Origin: JTS-RE37 sp963756115
GTDB lineage: Bacteria > Bacteroidota > Bacteroidia > Flavobacteriales > Flavobacteriaceae
NCBI GenBank assembly: GCA_963756115.1
Contig: CAVWMN010000010.1
Location: forward strand, 1,426,001 to 1,490,000
Direction of reading: 5' to 3'
DNA: 64,000 nt
Shown here one piece after another: positions 8,488 through 18,806 of the stretch. Position 1 is the first letter of the stretch; every line of letters begins with the position of its first letter. Made by a program: the position numbers and the translations under genes. The notes under the pieces are model-generated. The model ran no database searches. It was not told where the DNA came from and saw nothing but the letters and a program-made list of their open reading frames with translations.

Positions 8488-9801
8488 CTTGTTTACACCT
8501 AGCAGCAGGATTACCCCGGTTACAAAAAAAAGCGTGAGAAAGATCGTAGCATCCCGCATACTGCCCGTAAATTGTGCAACAAATCCGTAGATGAAGGTTC
8601 CGATGACGATGCCGATCTTTTCAGCGACATCATAAAAACTAAAGAAGGAGGCTGTATCGGTCGTTGCCGGCAAAAATTTGGAATAGGTTGACCGTGAAAG
8701 GGCTTGGATGCCACCCATTACAATGCCAACACATCCGGCTGCAATGTAAAATTCAAGCGGGGTGACGACAAAAAAGGCATATATACAAATAAAGATCCAT
8801 AGTACATTCAACACGATCAGGGTCCTGATATTTCCAAATTTCCCCGATGCCCGGGCAGTGGCTGTCGCGCCGAAAATAGCCACGATCTGGATCACCAGGA
8901 TACTGATTATCAATCCGGTTGTCCGTTCACTGTCGGATCCCCAATGGATCTCCTCCTCCCCGAAATACGTTGCGATAAGCATCACGGTCTGTACAGCCAT
9001 GCTATAGACAAAAAACGCGCCCAGATACCGCTTTAACTGAATTTCATTTCCCAATTGTCGCCAGACCCCCTTCAGTTCCCGGAATCCATTTAAGACCACG
9101 TTCGTGCGCACTCCCTCTTTCCTGAACCCTTTAGGCAGGTGATAAAAGGTGTACTGGCTGAAGAGGATCCACCAGATCCCTACCGAGACGAAAGAGTATT
9201 TCATGGCTTTGATCTCGGCAGCCTCCCCGGCATCCGATTCAATTCCGAAAACGGCAGGTTGCATGACCATGGCCAGGTTGATGAGCAGCAGGATAACACT
9301 TCCGATATAGCCCATCGAGAACCCGCGGGCGCTCACCCTGTCCTGCTGCTCCGGAAAGGCTATATCTGGTAGGTAGGAGTTATTGATCGCAAAACTTACC
9401 CAAAAGCCTACCAGTCCGAAAAAATAACAAATCAAACCCGGATATATAGTTTCCAGGGAAAACCAGTACAGGCCTATACAGGAAATTCCCCCCAGGTAAC
9501 AAAAAAACTGCATGAACACCTTCTTGTTCCCCATGTAATCTGCAACCCCGGAAATCAAGGGGGTTATGATCGCAACAAACAGGAAGGCTGCAGAGGTTAC
9601 ATAGCTGATAAGCGGTGCGCGGGCTATTTCCCCGCCAAATACCGTAACCTTTTCAATATTGGATATACGGAACAGCGCACCGTAAAATATAGGGAATATG
9701 GACGATGTTATTACGAGGCTATAGACGGAGTTGGCCCAATCATAGAATGCCCAGGCATTCAGGAGTTTTTTACTGCCTTTAACCGCTATTGACTTAGCCA
9801 T
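8479..9801 (-). CDS. MFS transporter, UMF1 (Atg22-like) family
   Basis: 440 residues with about 12 hydrophobic helices. The N-terminal AFYDWANSVYSLVITSSIFP is the signature of the UMF1/Atg22-like branch of the major facilitator superfamily. Further marks are VADYMGNKKVFMQFFCYLG (loop 2-3 region) and a GGIQALSRSTYSKFLP motif in the C-terminal half. Substrate is unknown; bacterial UMF1 members are often annotated as sugar or amino-acid exporters without proof. It lies just downstream of the M48 and GH31 genes on the same strand but behind a hairpin, so it is not clearly in their operon. Confidence 0.88.
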   Translation of the reverse strand: MAKSIAVKGSKKLLNAWAFYDWANSVYSLVITSSIFPIFYGALFRISNIEKVTVFGGEIARAPLISYVTSAAFLFVAIITPLISGVADYMGNKKVFMQFFCYLGGISCIGLYWFSLETIYPGLICYFFGLVGFWVSFAINNSYLPDIAFPEQQDRVSARGFSMGYIGSVILLLINLAMVMQPAVFGIESDAGEAAEIKAMKYSFVSVGIWWILFSQYTFYHLPKGFRKEGVRTNVVLNGFRELKGVWRQLGNEIQLKRYLGAFFVYSMAVQTVMLIATYFGEEEIHWGSDSERTTGLIISILVIQIVAIFGATATARASGKFGNIRTLIVLNVLWIFICIYAFFVVTPLEFYIAAGCVGIVMGGIQALSRSTYSKFLPATTDTASFFSFYDVAEKIGIVIGTFIYGFVAQFTGSMRDATIFLTLFFVTGVILLLGVNKKP

Positions 9802-9811
9802 ATTACAAAGT

Positions 9812-9839
9812 AAAAGCTGCCCTATTCGGAACAGCTTTT
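9812..9839 (-). terminator. Hairpin between M48 gene and MFS gene
   Basis: AAAAGCTG (9812-9819) pairs with CAGCTTTT (9832-9839) over a 12-nt loop. It lies downstream of the M48 stop and just upstream of the MFS ATG on the minus strand, and the T-rich 3' arm suits a rho-independent terminator. Confidence 0.5.
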
Positions 9840-9876
9840 AAAAATACAATTATAATAGGATATTGGTAACGCGTAC

Positions 9877-10686
9877 CTATTGAAATTTGGTAACCCCATA
9901 CTTAGCAGCCTCCTTTTTCGCCAAAGGGGCCCAGCTTGTAAGGTTATTGATCCTGGTATCATTGGAAGGGTGGGTACTTAAAAATTCAGGAGGGGAACCG
10001 GCACCTGCTTTCGCCTTCATACGTTTCCATAACTCGGCAGCCTCATCAGGATTATAACCGGCAATTGCCATAATCTGAAGCCCTATCCTGTCCGCTTCGG
10101 TTTCCTGGCTCCTGCTGAACGGCAGCATAACCCCCACCGTGGACCCGACACCATAAGCCTGGTTGAAAAGGTTTCTTTTCTCCGGATCCTGTATGGCTAC
10201 GTTTCCGGCAACTGCTCCGATCTGCTGCAGGGTGCCTGCACTCATCCGTTGTGCACCGTGATCCGCAAGGGCATGTGCAACTTCATGGCCCATGATAACT
10301 GCGATCCCTGTTTCTCCTTGAGCAATGGGCAATATCCCGGTGTAAAAGACCACCTTCCCGCCGGGCATAGCCCAGGCATTCACCAAAGTGTCTTTTACCA
10401 GGTTATATTCCCATCTGTAATCCTTTAAATAACCCGGATATCCGTTGGAAGTAAGCCAGCGTTCGGCAGCCGAAGCTATGCGTTGCCCAACTTTATTGAT
10501 CATCTGGGCATCCGAGGTTCCTTTCACCACATTATTTTCCTCCAAAAACTGGTCATATTGTGCAAATGCCATAGGAAAGATCTGGCTGTTGGGATAAAAA
10601 TTCAATACCTTTTTTCCCGTAAAGGGGTTCGTTTTACAGGCTGCGATTGCCAGGCAAAGCACCAGTAGTAAAATTATTTTTTTCAT
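9877..10686 (-). CDS. M48-family metallopeptidase lipoprotein
   Basis: 269 residues. A lipoprotein signal ends at Cys17 (LLVLCLAIAAC). The gluzincin motif HEVAH lies at 134-138 (Zn ligands His134 and His138, catalytic Glu135); the third ligand is in ETEADRIG near residue 197. It resembles the LoiP/YcaL/BepA branch of M48, periplasmic proteases that handle misassembled outer-membrane proteins. All catalytic residues are present. In context it is isolated between a glucosidase and a transporter. Anchoring to a membrane is inferred from the lipobox; the substrate is unknown. Confidence 0.92.
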   Translation of the reverse strand: MKKIILLLVLCLAIAACKTNPFTGKKVLNFYPNSQIFPMAFAQYDQFLEENNVVKGTSDAQMINKVGQRIASAAERWLTSNGYPGYLKDYRWEYNLVKDTLVNAWAMPGGKVVFYTGILPIAQGETGIAVIMGHEVAHALADHGAQRMSAGTLQQIGAVAGNVAIQDPEKRNLFNQAYGVGSTVGVMLPFSRSQETEADRIGLQIMAIAGYNPDEAAELWKRMKAKAGAGSPPEFLSTHPSNDTRINNLTSWAPLAKKEAAKYGVTKFQ

Positions 10687-10748
10687 CTTCGTATTTTTAG
10701 TGTTACACTGAAGTCTCTCATCAGGATAAGCAGCGTAAAATGTACTGT

Positions 10749-13148
10749 TTATTTTCCTGTTATATGTAGCTCTGTGAAATCCTTTTTTACCTCTATTGTA
10801 TTGTCCCCGTTTAATTTAAGGGCCTTTAAATCCACTTTTACATTATCAACCTCGATCGAGCCAATCTTAAAAGGCAGTTTGATCAGGTTCAGTTGGAAGG
10901 TTTCATACGGGGTTATAAAATTGCCGTCCTTAAACTGCTGGAGGATCAGTTCTTTCTTTTTACCGTCCAGCCTGAATTTTCGATGGCTGTAATTCCCTTT
11001 TTTATAATCATACCCGTCCTGAGCATCTTCGTATACTGTTGAATTCTCTATGCCCAGTTTAAAATAGACATCGAGGACCAGCACACTAATCGGAAGCTCT
11101 CCCACATACTGCTGAACAGGGTACTTGGGAATTATGGCTCCTTCCTTTACAAATAAAGGAATCCGGTCCAGTTCTGCTTCCACCCATTTCTCCATCCCCC
11201 CTTCCACTACTTCCCCTGTCCAAAAGTTATGCCATTTTCCTTTAGGGATATACATGCGCCTGCCCAATGCATTTGGTTCCTGAATGGGACAGACCAGCAT
11301 ATGTTCTCCAAACAGGAACTCATCTGTCCGGAAATGGGTTTGAATATCTTCCTGGTCATAGTATACCAGGGATTTGATCATGGGAAGCTGTTCATTCGAA
11401 TATTTCCAGAACATGGTATACAGATAGGGCAACAGCTGATATCTGAGTTCTATGTACTTCCGGACAATATCGGTAACCTCATCATCAAATGACCAGGGTT
11501 CCTGGTCTCCGTGGTCCCCACTCGAGTGCACACGGCAAAACGGATGGAAGATACCGAGCTGTATCCAGCGCGCAAACAATTCCCCGTTAGGTTGTTCCGC
11601 AAATCCACCGATATCGGAACCAACAAAAGACATCCCGCTCATGCACATCCGCTGTACCTGCACATTGGCGATCCAGAGGTGCTCCCAGGTGGCCACATTA
11701 TCCCCGGTCCAGGTAGAGGTGTAGCGCTGGGCACCTGCATAAGCGGCCCGTGTGATCACGAATGGTCTTTTTGGGTAGACAAATTTTTTGATCCCTTCGT
11801 AGGTAGCCCGCACCATCTGTGTGCCGTAGACATTATGTGCCTTGCGATGACTGCAGGGATGACCGTCATATTTATGGCGGGTATCCAGTGGTGCCGTTTT
11901 GGTTGGCACTTCCATCACTGCCGGTTCATTCATATCATTCCACACTGCATGTACCCCCGTTTCAGCGATCAATTCCTTGTACAGGTTGGCCCACCATTCC
12001 CGCACCTTCGGATTTGTAAAATCCGGGAAGCTGCATTCCCCCGGCCATACCTTGCCCGTCATCAGGGGGCCGTCTGCGCGCTTACAGAAGTAATCATTGT
12101 CCCGGGCTTCCTGATAAACCCAATAATCCCGGTCAATTTTGATACCCGGATCTATCATCACCACCGTCTTAAAGCCATCTTCATATAGTTCGGCGATCAT
12201 CCTTTTCGGGTCCGGGAATTTTGTCTTATCCCATGTGAAACACCTGAAACCGTCCATATAATCAATATCCAGGTATATCGCATCACAGGGGATGCGCAGT
12301 TTGCGGAACTTTTCGGCGATCTCTTTCACCCTGCTTTCCGGAAAATAACTCCATTTCGACTGGTGATAACCCAAAGCCCATAATGGCGGCAGTTCAGGGG
12401 TACCGGTTAAATCCGTATAATTTTTGACAACTTTGGCTATGGAAGGGCCGTAGAAAAAGTAGTAATTCATTTCGCCGCCCTCAGCCCAAAAACTTGTGAC
12501 ATTCCTCCGTTCATGGGCAAAATCAAAATGGGTCCGGAAGGTATTGTCAAAAAATATACCGTAGGCCATATTGGTATGCAACCCTACAAAGAAGGGGATG
12601 GCTTTATAAAGGGGGTCCTGATCTTTTCCAAATGCATACTGATCGGTAACCCAGTTGCTTACCCGCTTGCCTTTAAGGTTGAAATGGGTGGCTTTATCGC
12701 CCATCCCGTAAAAACTTTCAGCGGTTTGGGTGATTTTGCTCATCTTCACCGTATTTCCCCCGTGTGCATAATTTTCTTCCCAGTGAAAACCAAGTTCATC
12801 CTCGTTGATGATGCCACCCTGCAGGTCGGAAATCTGTACCCTCATGGTGCTCTTGTCAACCAGTACCTTAATTTTGGAGGTTTCAATCCAATATTCTGTT
12901 TTGGTCTCCCGCGTTTCCAGGAAGTTGTACCCCCTGCTGGCATTTTCACTGATGGCGTAGGAGAAGTCAGGTTCGAAAACGTGGTTAGTGGCATAGCGGA
13001 ATCGCAATGCACTGTTGCGCAAAACGGTAATTTCCAGGATAACACCATTTTCTGAGGTGAAGTACAATTTGTCCGTATCACGGCTGAAGTTTATTATAGT
13101 ATCAGGGTACAGGTTCCCCTTGTATTCCAATTCTGTATTGGTGATCAT
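10749..13148 (-). CDS. GH31 alpha-glucosidase
   Basis: 799 residues, no signal peptide, so probably cytoplasmic. An N-terminal beta-sandwich (1-230) precedes the TIM barrel. The GH31 nucleophile is Asp405 in WNDMNEPA and the acid/base is Asp483 in WTGDNVATW. The substrate-site segment DAIYLDIDYMDGFRCFTWD (about 289-307) is typical of alpha-glucosidases that release glucose from the non-reducing end of maltose-type oligosaccharides. C-terminal beta domains follow. Its place beside glgB-mak-glgE on the same strand suggests turnover of alpha-glucan or maltose in the same pathway. Family is certain; linkage preference is inferred. Confidence 0.95.
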   Translation of the reverse strand: MITNTELEYKGNLYPDTIINFSRDTDKLYFTSENGVILEITVLRNSALRFRYATNHVFEPDFSYAISENASRGYNFLETRETKTEYWIETSKIKVLVDKSTMRVQISDLQGGIINEDELGFHWEENYAHGGNTVKMSKITQTAESFYGMGDKATHFNLKGKRVSNWVTDQYAFGKDQDPLYKAIPFFVGLHTNMAYGIFFDNTFRTHFDFAHERRNVTSFWAEGGEMNYYFFYGPSIAKVVKNYTDLTGTPELPPLWALGYHQSKWSYFPESRVKEIAEKFRKLRIPCDAIYLDIDYMDGFRCFTWDKTKFPDPKRMIAELYEDGFKTVVMIDPGIKIDRDYWVYQEARDNDYFCKRADGPLMTGKVWPGECSFPDFTNPKVREWWANLYKELIAETGVHAVWNDMNEPAVMEVPTKTAPLDTRHKYDGHPCSHRKAHNVYGTQMVRATYEGIKKFVYPKRPFVITRAAYAGAQRYTSTWTGDNVATWEHLWIANVQVQRMCMSGMSFVGSDIGGFAEQPNGELFARWIQLGIFHPFCRVHSSGDHGDQEPWSFDDEVTDIVRKYIELRYQLLPYLYTMFWKYSNEQLPMIKSLVYYDQEDIQTHFRTDEFLFGEHMLVCPIQEPNALGRRMYIPKGKWHNFWTGEVVEGGMEKWVEAELDRIPLFVKEGAIIPKYPVQQYVGELPISVLVLDVYFKLGIENSTVYEDAQDGYDYKKGNYSHRKFRLDGKKKELILQQFKDGNFITPYETFQLNLIKLPFKIGSIEVDNVKVDLKALKLNGDNTIEVKKDFTELHITGK

Positions 13149-13294
13149 AGTCGGTCTTTATTTAAAAAATATTCAAAGTACCGGGTATCCGCGGTACTAA
13201 AGAATGATTCGGTGGGGCAAAAAAAAGACATTAGCCCTTAAAATGAAAAAGATATTGTCATCAATTATGAACTACAACATTTTAGTAGTGATTT

Positions 13295-15194
13295 TTAATG
13301 GAGTATGACTACCCCGAGGGGTGGAAGTGTGAGTTCCACGGATCTTTTATGGCCGTGTGAGGGTATGTTTTCGAAAGTAAGGGATTTGTTCAGTTGGCCG
13401 CTACCGCCATATTTTTCAGCATCACTGTTAAATATTTCCTTGAGCTTTCCAGCCTTCGGGATCCCTATCCTGTAATTTTCCCGGAGTACCGGTGTTAAAT
13501 TACAGGCAACAACCAGGTCATTCTTCTTATCGTGGCCTTTTCGTACAAAAGTGAGGACGGAATTATCAGAGTCGCCATAATCTATCCATTGGAACCCTTC
13601 CTGGCTGAATTGTTTCTCATAGAGTGCGGGATAGCCTTTATACAATTTATTCAGGTCCTTTATATACTCCTGGACCCCCTTGTGATAGTCATAGACTGTA
13701 AGGTGCCAGTCCAGGCTTTGCTGGAAGTTCCATTCAGATGATTGTCCAAACTCACCGCCCATAAATATCAGGTTGGCGCCCGGATGCGTGAACATATATC
13801 CAAACATCAATCTCAGGTTGGCAAAGCGTTGCCATTCGTCGCCCGGCATTTTGTACAGCAGGGATTGCTTTCCATAGACCACCTCATCATGGGAAAACGG
13901 AAGCATAAAATTTTCCGTAAATGCATAAGTCATGCTAAAGGTGATATCATTCTGGTGGTGCTTTCTGTAAATCGGTTCCTTTTTAAAATATTCCAAAGTA
14001 TCGTGCATCCAGCCCATCATCCATTTCATTCCAAAGCCAAGCCCTCCATATTCTACCGGCCGTGAAACCCCCGTAAATGCGGTAGATTCTTCAGCGATGG
14101 TCTGAACGCCTGTAAAACTCCGGTATACCTCTTCATTCAGTTCTTTGAGGAAGCGAAATGGCTTCCAGGTTTTCATTGTCCTCCATAGATATTGGGTTCC
14201 CATTCGCCTTCTTTCCTGGAATAATCGAGGTATAACATGGATGCCACCGCATCTACCCGCAGCCCGTCAACATGGTACTGATCCAACCAGATAGAGCGCA
14301 TTGCTGATCAGGAACGCCCGTACTTCATTCCGGCCATAATTGAATATCAGGCTTTTCCAGTCCGGGTGATATCCCCTTCTCCTGTCGGGATGTCTCGTAC
14401 AGATGTGAACCATCAAAAAATCCAAGCCCATGTGCATCTTCGGGAAAATGTGAAGGCACCCAATCCAGGATAACCCCGATATCATTCTGGTGAAATTTAT
14501 CAACGAGGAGTATAAAATCCTCCGGTTTTCCAAAACGCGAGGTTGGTGCAAAATATCCTGTAAGCTGGTAGCCCCAGGAAGGGTCATAGGGATATTCCAT
14601 CACCGGCATGAATTCAACATGTGTAAAATTCATCTCCTTTACATAACTGACCAATTCTTCTGATAGCTCGGTATAGGACATAAAAGAGTTATCAGCCTTG
14701 CGCTTCCAGGAACCGAGGTGCACTTCATATACTGAATAGGGCCTGTCCAGCCCGTTCTTATCTGCTCGGTAGCCCATCCAGGCTGAATCCTTCCATTTGT
14801 AGTTGGCGTGCCATACCACTGAGGCCGTATTGGGCGGGTGTTCACAATAGCGGGCAAATGGATCGGCCTTCTCAGTTACGATATTGTTGTTGTTGGATTG
14901 GATTTTGTATTTGTATTTGGTTCCGATATCAATCCCCGGTATAAATCCTTCCCAGATACCGCTTTCATCCCACCTGACATTCAGTTTGTGATCGCCTTCC
15001 AGCCAATAATTAAAATCCCCGACCACAGATACGGCTTTTGCTGTTGGCGCCCATACGGCGAAATACGTTCCGCTCTCCCCGTTGACCTCCAACGGGTGGG
15101 CCCCCAATTTTTCATAAAGTCGGTAGTGCTTACCTGCCTTGAACAAATTGATGTCAAATTCCGTGAATAAACTATGCACTACTACCTTGCTCAT
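13295..15194 (-). pseudogene. glgB: 1,4-alpha-glucan branching enzyme, frame disrupted by four single-base insertions
   Basis: Read from the ATG at 15194 (MSKVVVHSLFTEFD). The first frame runs to about 14393 through a CBM48 module and the barrel start (ILDWVPSHFPEDAHG). Homology then continues only after skipping one base at about 14393 (E-HPDRRRGYHPDW), 14290 (NALY-WLDQYHVDGLRVDAVAS), about 14170 (IYGG-NENLEAI) and about 14155 (AI-RFLKELNEEV). The last frame reads to 13295 with FSHDEVV and FMGGEF motifs. The catalytic nucleophile codon (DAVAS, 14253-14251) lies between the second and third insertions. Protein-level conservation between the breaks is intact. It could be a very recent pseudogene or a local sequence error. 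It is the last gene of glgE-mak-glgB. Confidence 0.85.
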
Positions 15195-15207
15195 ATACTT
15201 TTTTTGA

Positions 15208-16842
15208 TTAGTTCTTTTCATTGATTATACCCAGGATTCCTTCCAGCGGGATCACTGCCCACCTGGGCCTGGAATTCATTTCATACCCCAATTCATAGAC
15301 CGCTTTTTCCAGCATGCAATACTTGAGCAGGAAAATGCGCTCCTGGCTGTATCCTATATTTAGGTTTTGCTGTTGTATGAGGCTCGTATAGGTTTCCAGA
15401 AAAACCCCTATAAAATACCTGTACAACACCTCCCCGGCGACAAACAGGTCTTCCTGTTCATACGGATAGTCCTCCCCCTTATTGAAGATGGTAGCATATA
15501 CGACATAATGGAAAGACCTGAAAATTCCGGCTATATCCTTTAACGGAGGTTGCTTAACTTTTCTGTCCCGGATGGTGCTTTCCGGTTCCCCTTCAAAATC
15601 CAGGAGGTAAAAATCACTATCCTTTACGAGGACCTGGCCCAAATGGTAATCCCCGTGAACCCGTATTCGTTCCCCCTTTAATTTGGTCCAGTCGAACTGC
15701 ATGAACCGCTTCCGAATTTCGTTTTTCCGTTCCAGGAATTCGTTGGCGAGTTCCAGGGACCTGCCATCCAGGCGGTGGAGGCTGTTTTCCACCGTATTCA
15801 GCCGGTTCTGGAACTGGTATAACAGCCGGTTTTTCAACCAGACTTCGTAGTCCCCGTTAAAATGCGTTGGCGTAAACGCCGTGTCCTCAAATTCTGAGCC
15901 AAGGGCAATATGCATTTCAGCCGTACGAGTGGCCAGTACCTGTAGTTTAAGGAAAATATTCAGTCCCGCCCAATCGATGATCTCCGGGGGGATCTCATGG
16001 ATCTTGAGCCTGAGGAACATCTCTACATTTGGCAGCTGCCTTACGTTGATATGTTTGTATTCAAGATTACTGAAGATCTTATGGACTTCCTTTAGCAGGT
16101 ATTCCCACGCATCCCCGTCATTAGGCACCAATTCCTGCATCAGTGCTATGGTTATATTAACATTATTGGCATCCATAATATTGAGGCTGCCCTGGTAGGC
16201 GGGGGTATTTTTAAATCCTTTCCGTTCAGAAAGGAACCTGCTCATCTCATAATCCGGGTTCTTGTCTGCAAAGATCCTGCGGAAAAATTTTATAACTGAT
16301 TTTTCATTGATAACAATGGAGGTGTTGCTTTGTTCCAACCCCATCAGCCTGGAGGATTCGTACGGTGCATCCACAAAATTGATGCTTTTATGGTACTGTA
16401 CCCTGGTTGTGTCATTGGGTTCGGCATTCCGGATCCTCTCGTATACCAGTTTTCGAAACGCTTCCAGGTTGAGCGCATCAATGATATAACCGGCCTGCCC
16501 GTTGATGGTAACGGTAAGGATGCGGTCCTTTTCTGCAAAGCTTTCGTCTGATACGAAGGCAATTGGTATAAAATAATGCTGGTAAAAGGCTTCTTCAAAA
16601 TTTACTTCCAAAAGCAGGCCGTAGTAGACCTCTTCTTTTTGCTGAATCCGGAAATATTCCTGTAGTTCAATGTATTTCAGTTTGCTCGATTTCCCTCCAT
16701 ACCAGCGTTGCAAGACAACATATTCCTCCAGGACATCCGACAAAAAGACCTTTACGAAATCCGTGTCCTCCAGGATGTGCTCCCAGGTGATATCAAAATC
16801 ATAGGGCGGTTGCAATAAGGATGCCTGTTTCTTTTTGGCCAT
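15208..16842 (-). CDS. mak: Maltokinase
   Basis: 544 residues, stand-alone (not fused to trehalose synthase). The N-terminal cap has the RWYGGKS signature (about 48-54) found in maltokinases. The kinase core has RIRVHGDYHLGQV with catalytic Asp398 and the metal-binding DFEGEP at 415-420. Mak phosphorylates maltose at C1 with ATP, giving maltose-1-phosphate for GlgE. The stop of glgE is 2 bp upstream, and glgB follows 13 bp downstream, so the three are co-transcribed. All active-site motifs look intact. The maltose source is not evident in this window. Confidence 0.93.
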   Translation of the reverse strand: MAKKKQASLLQPPYDFDITWEHILEDTDFVKVFLSDVLEEYVVLQRWYGGKSSKLKYIELQEYFRIQQKEEVYYGLLLEVNFEEAFYQHYFIPIAFVSDESFAEKDRILTVTINGQAGYIIDALNLEAFRKLVYERIRNAEPNDTTRVQYHKSINFVDAPYESSRLMGLEQSNTSIVINEKSVIKFFRRIFADKNPDYEMSRFLSERKGFKNTPAYQGSLNIMDANNVNITIALMQELVPNDGDAWEYLLKEVHKIFSNLEYKHINVRQLPNVEMFLRLKIHEIPPEIIDWAGLNIFLKLQVLATRTAEMHIALGSEFEDTAFTPTHFNGDYEVWLKNRLLYQFQNRLNTVENSLHRLDGRSLELANEFLERKNEIRKRFMQFDWTKLKGERIRVHGDYHLGQVLVKDSDFYLLDFEGEPESTIRDRKVKQPPLKDIAGIFRSFHYVVYATIFNKGEDYPYEQEDLFVAGEVLYRYFIGVFLETYTSLIQQQNLNIGYSQERIFLLKYCMLEKAVYELGYEMNSRPRWAVIPLEGILGIINEKN

Positions 16843-16844
16843 GG

Positions 16845-18779
16845 TTATTTCTTAATTTGGAAAAAATGGAAAGGCAGGGCAGGGTGTAGCTCAATATAAT
16901 TCCATTCCGTTTTCCAAATGTAACCATTATCTGTGATACTGTCATGTACTGTAACTCCCTGGCCCGGAGTAGTCCCAATTGCTTCAGCTGGTAACTGCAG
17001 GCTTCCCCTTTGGGTATTATGGGCATCCAAACTAATGATGATCAGCATTTCATCGGTTTTGGTATCGTTCCATTTATAAAACGCCAGCAAATAGGGGTTA
17101 TCGATATGCAGGAACCGGATATTATTGGTCTGTTGCAGGGCTTCGTGTTCCTTCCTGATAGCATTTATTTTGCTGATAACATAGGTAAGCTTGTTTTCCC
17201 GGGACCAGTCCCACTGCCTTATTTCATATTTCTCACAGTGGAGGTATTCTTCCTTTCCCGGCAGCGAATCAGAAACCATGTATTCAAAAACGGGTCCGTA
17301 TATTCCGATGTTCCCGGCAAGGGAAGCCGCCAGGGCATAGCGAAGGAGGTGCATGGATTCGTTGGCACCCTGCAGGTGGTACGGGTTAATATCCGGCGTA
17401 TTGGGCCAGAAATTGGGCCTGTAGTATTCCTTCATCTCGCTTTGAGTCAGCTCCCTCACGTATTCCTCGAATTCATGCTTTTGTTCCCGCCATGTAAAAT
17501 AGGTATACGACTGTGAGAAGCCTTGTTTTGCCAATTGCTGCATCACCTTTGGCCTTGAAAAGGCTTCGGCAAGGAACAACACATCGGGATGGTCTTTCTT
17601 AACCTGGGTTATCAGCCAGTTCCAGAAGTAATAGGGTTTGGTATGCGGGTTGTCTACCCGGAAAATGGTAATCCCCATGTTAACCCAATGAAGCGTGACA
17701 CTCAGGAGTTCCTCCCATAAGGATTTGTAGGATTTGCTCTCAAAGTTGAAATTGACGATATCCTGATATTTTTTTGGTGGATTTTCCGCATATTGAATGG
17801 TGCCGTCCGGCCGTTTCCTGAACCATTCGGGATGTTCGGCAATGTAGGGGTGGTCTGGTGCCGCCTGAAAGGCAAGGTCCATTGCAATTTCGATACCATG
17901 GTTCAGGGCCTTTTTAATCAGCTGTTTAAAATCCTTTTCAGTGCCCAGTTCCGGATGTATGGATTTGTGCCCTCCTAATTTTGAACCTATCGCCCATGGG
18001 ACGCCGGAGTCCCCTTCATCTGCCACCGTAGCATTGTTCTTTCCTTTCCGGTGCAGTTCCCCAATCGGGTGGATCGGTGGAAAATAAAGGGTGTCAAATC
18101 CCATATTGGCAATCCTGGGCAATAATTCCATACAATCCTTAAAGGTACCGTGCTGCCCGGGCACAGAGGAAGCCGAACGGGGAAAGAATTCATACCAGGT
18201 ACTGAAATTCGCTTTTTTTCGGTCTACATATACCTGCAGGGGCTTACTGGCATTGGGGAACTGCCGTTGGGGGTGATCTTTGAACAACTGCTCCAATTTA
18301 ACGGAAGCTGCAGTGACTATGGCCGACTTATAATATTTCGGGTCTTCAAATTCGGTGCTCCACTGAAGTATCAGCTTTTTTTCCGGATCGGTCAAGTTTT
18401 TGCCCAGGTGTAAAAGGTACTGAACACCATCTAACAATTCACTTTTTACCTGCTGCCCATCTTTTATTTTAGCGATGATGCCATGTTGCCAATTGAGAGC
18501 ATGGTCTACCCATCCCTGCACCTTGTATTCATAATAGCCCTGCTTTTCCACTGTAAAGGATGCCCCGTAGATATCCTGCCCATGTACCTGCATTCGGACA
18601 GTGCTGTACTTTTTATCCTTTTCGTGCTTATACAGTACTTCCGATTGTATGACGTCGTGGCCGTCGGGGAGAATTTCGGCAGTAACCTGTACCGTTTCCC
18701 CAACCACCCTTTTTATAAAATAGGAACCGCATGCCAATTGCGGCCTGACATTCTCAATAACTACCCTATGTTGGTTCAT
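16845..18779 (-). CDS. glgE: Alpha-1,4-glucan:maltose-1-phosphate maltosyltransferase
   Basis: 644 residues, in the usual range for GlgE (GH13_3). The N-terminal domain (1-115) is beta-rich. The linker and barrel show YEFFPRS at 196-202, a (beta/alpha)8 barrel with nucleophile Asp376 in IFRVDNPHTKP, and general acid Glu405 in FLAEAFSRP. The C-terminal part has GIYGPVFEYMVSDSLPGKEE, a strong GlgE signature. The enzyme extends linear alpha-1,4-glucan from maltose-1-phosphate in the cytoplasm. It heads the operon with mak and glgB. A candidate promoter lies about 30 bp upstream of the ATG. Confidence 0.96.
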   Translation of the reverse strand: MNQHRVVIENVRPQLACGSYFIKRVVGETVQVTAEILPDGHDVIQSEVLYKHEKDKKYSTVRMQVHGQDIYGASFTVEKQGYYEYKVQGWVDHALNWQHGIIAKIKDGQQVKSELLDGVQYLLHLGKNLTDPEKKLILQWSTEFEDPKYYKSAIVTAASVKLEQLFKDHPQRQFPNASKPLQVYVDRKKANFSTWYEFFPRSASSVPGQHGTFKDCMELLPRIANMGFDTLYFPPIHPIGELHRKGKNNATVADEGDSGVPWAIGSKLGGHKSIHPELGTEKDFKQLIKKALNHGIEIAMDLAFQAAPDHPYIAEHPEWFRKRPDGTIQYAENPPKKYQDIVNFNFESKSYKSLWEELLSVTLHWVNMGITIFRVDNPHTKPYYFWNWLITQVKKDHPDVLFLAEAFSRPKVMQQLAKQGFSQSYTYFTWREQKHEFEEYVRELTQSEMKEYYRPNFWPNTPDINPYHLQGANESMHLLRYALAASLAGNIGIYGPVFEYMVSDSLPGKEEYLHCEKYEIRQWDWSRENKLTYVISKINAIRKEHEALQQTNNIRFLHIDNPYLLAFYKWNDTKTDEMLIIISLDAHNTQRGSLQLPAEAIGTTPGQGVTVHDSITDNGYIWKTEWNYIELHPALPFHFFQIKK

Positions 18780-18806
18780 CTTTAAGCTGGTGATTCTGGT
18801 TTACGC

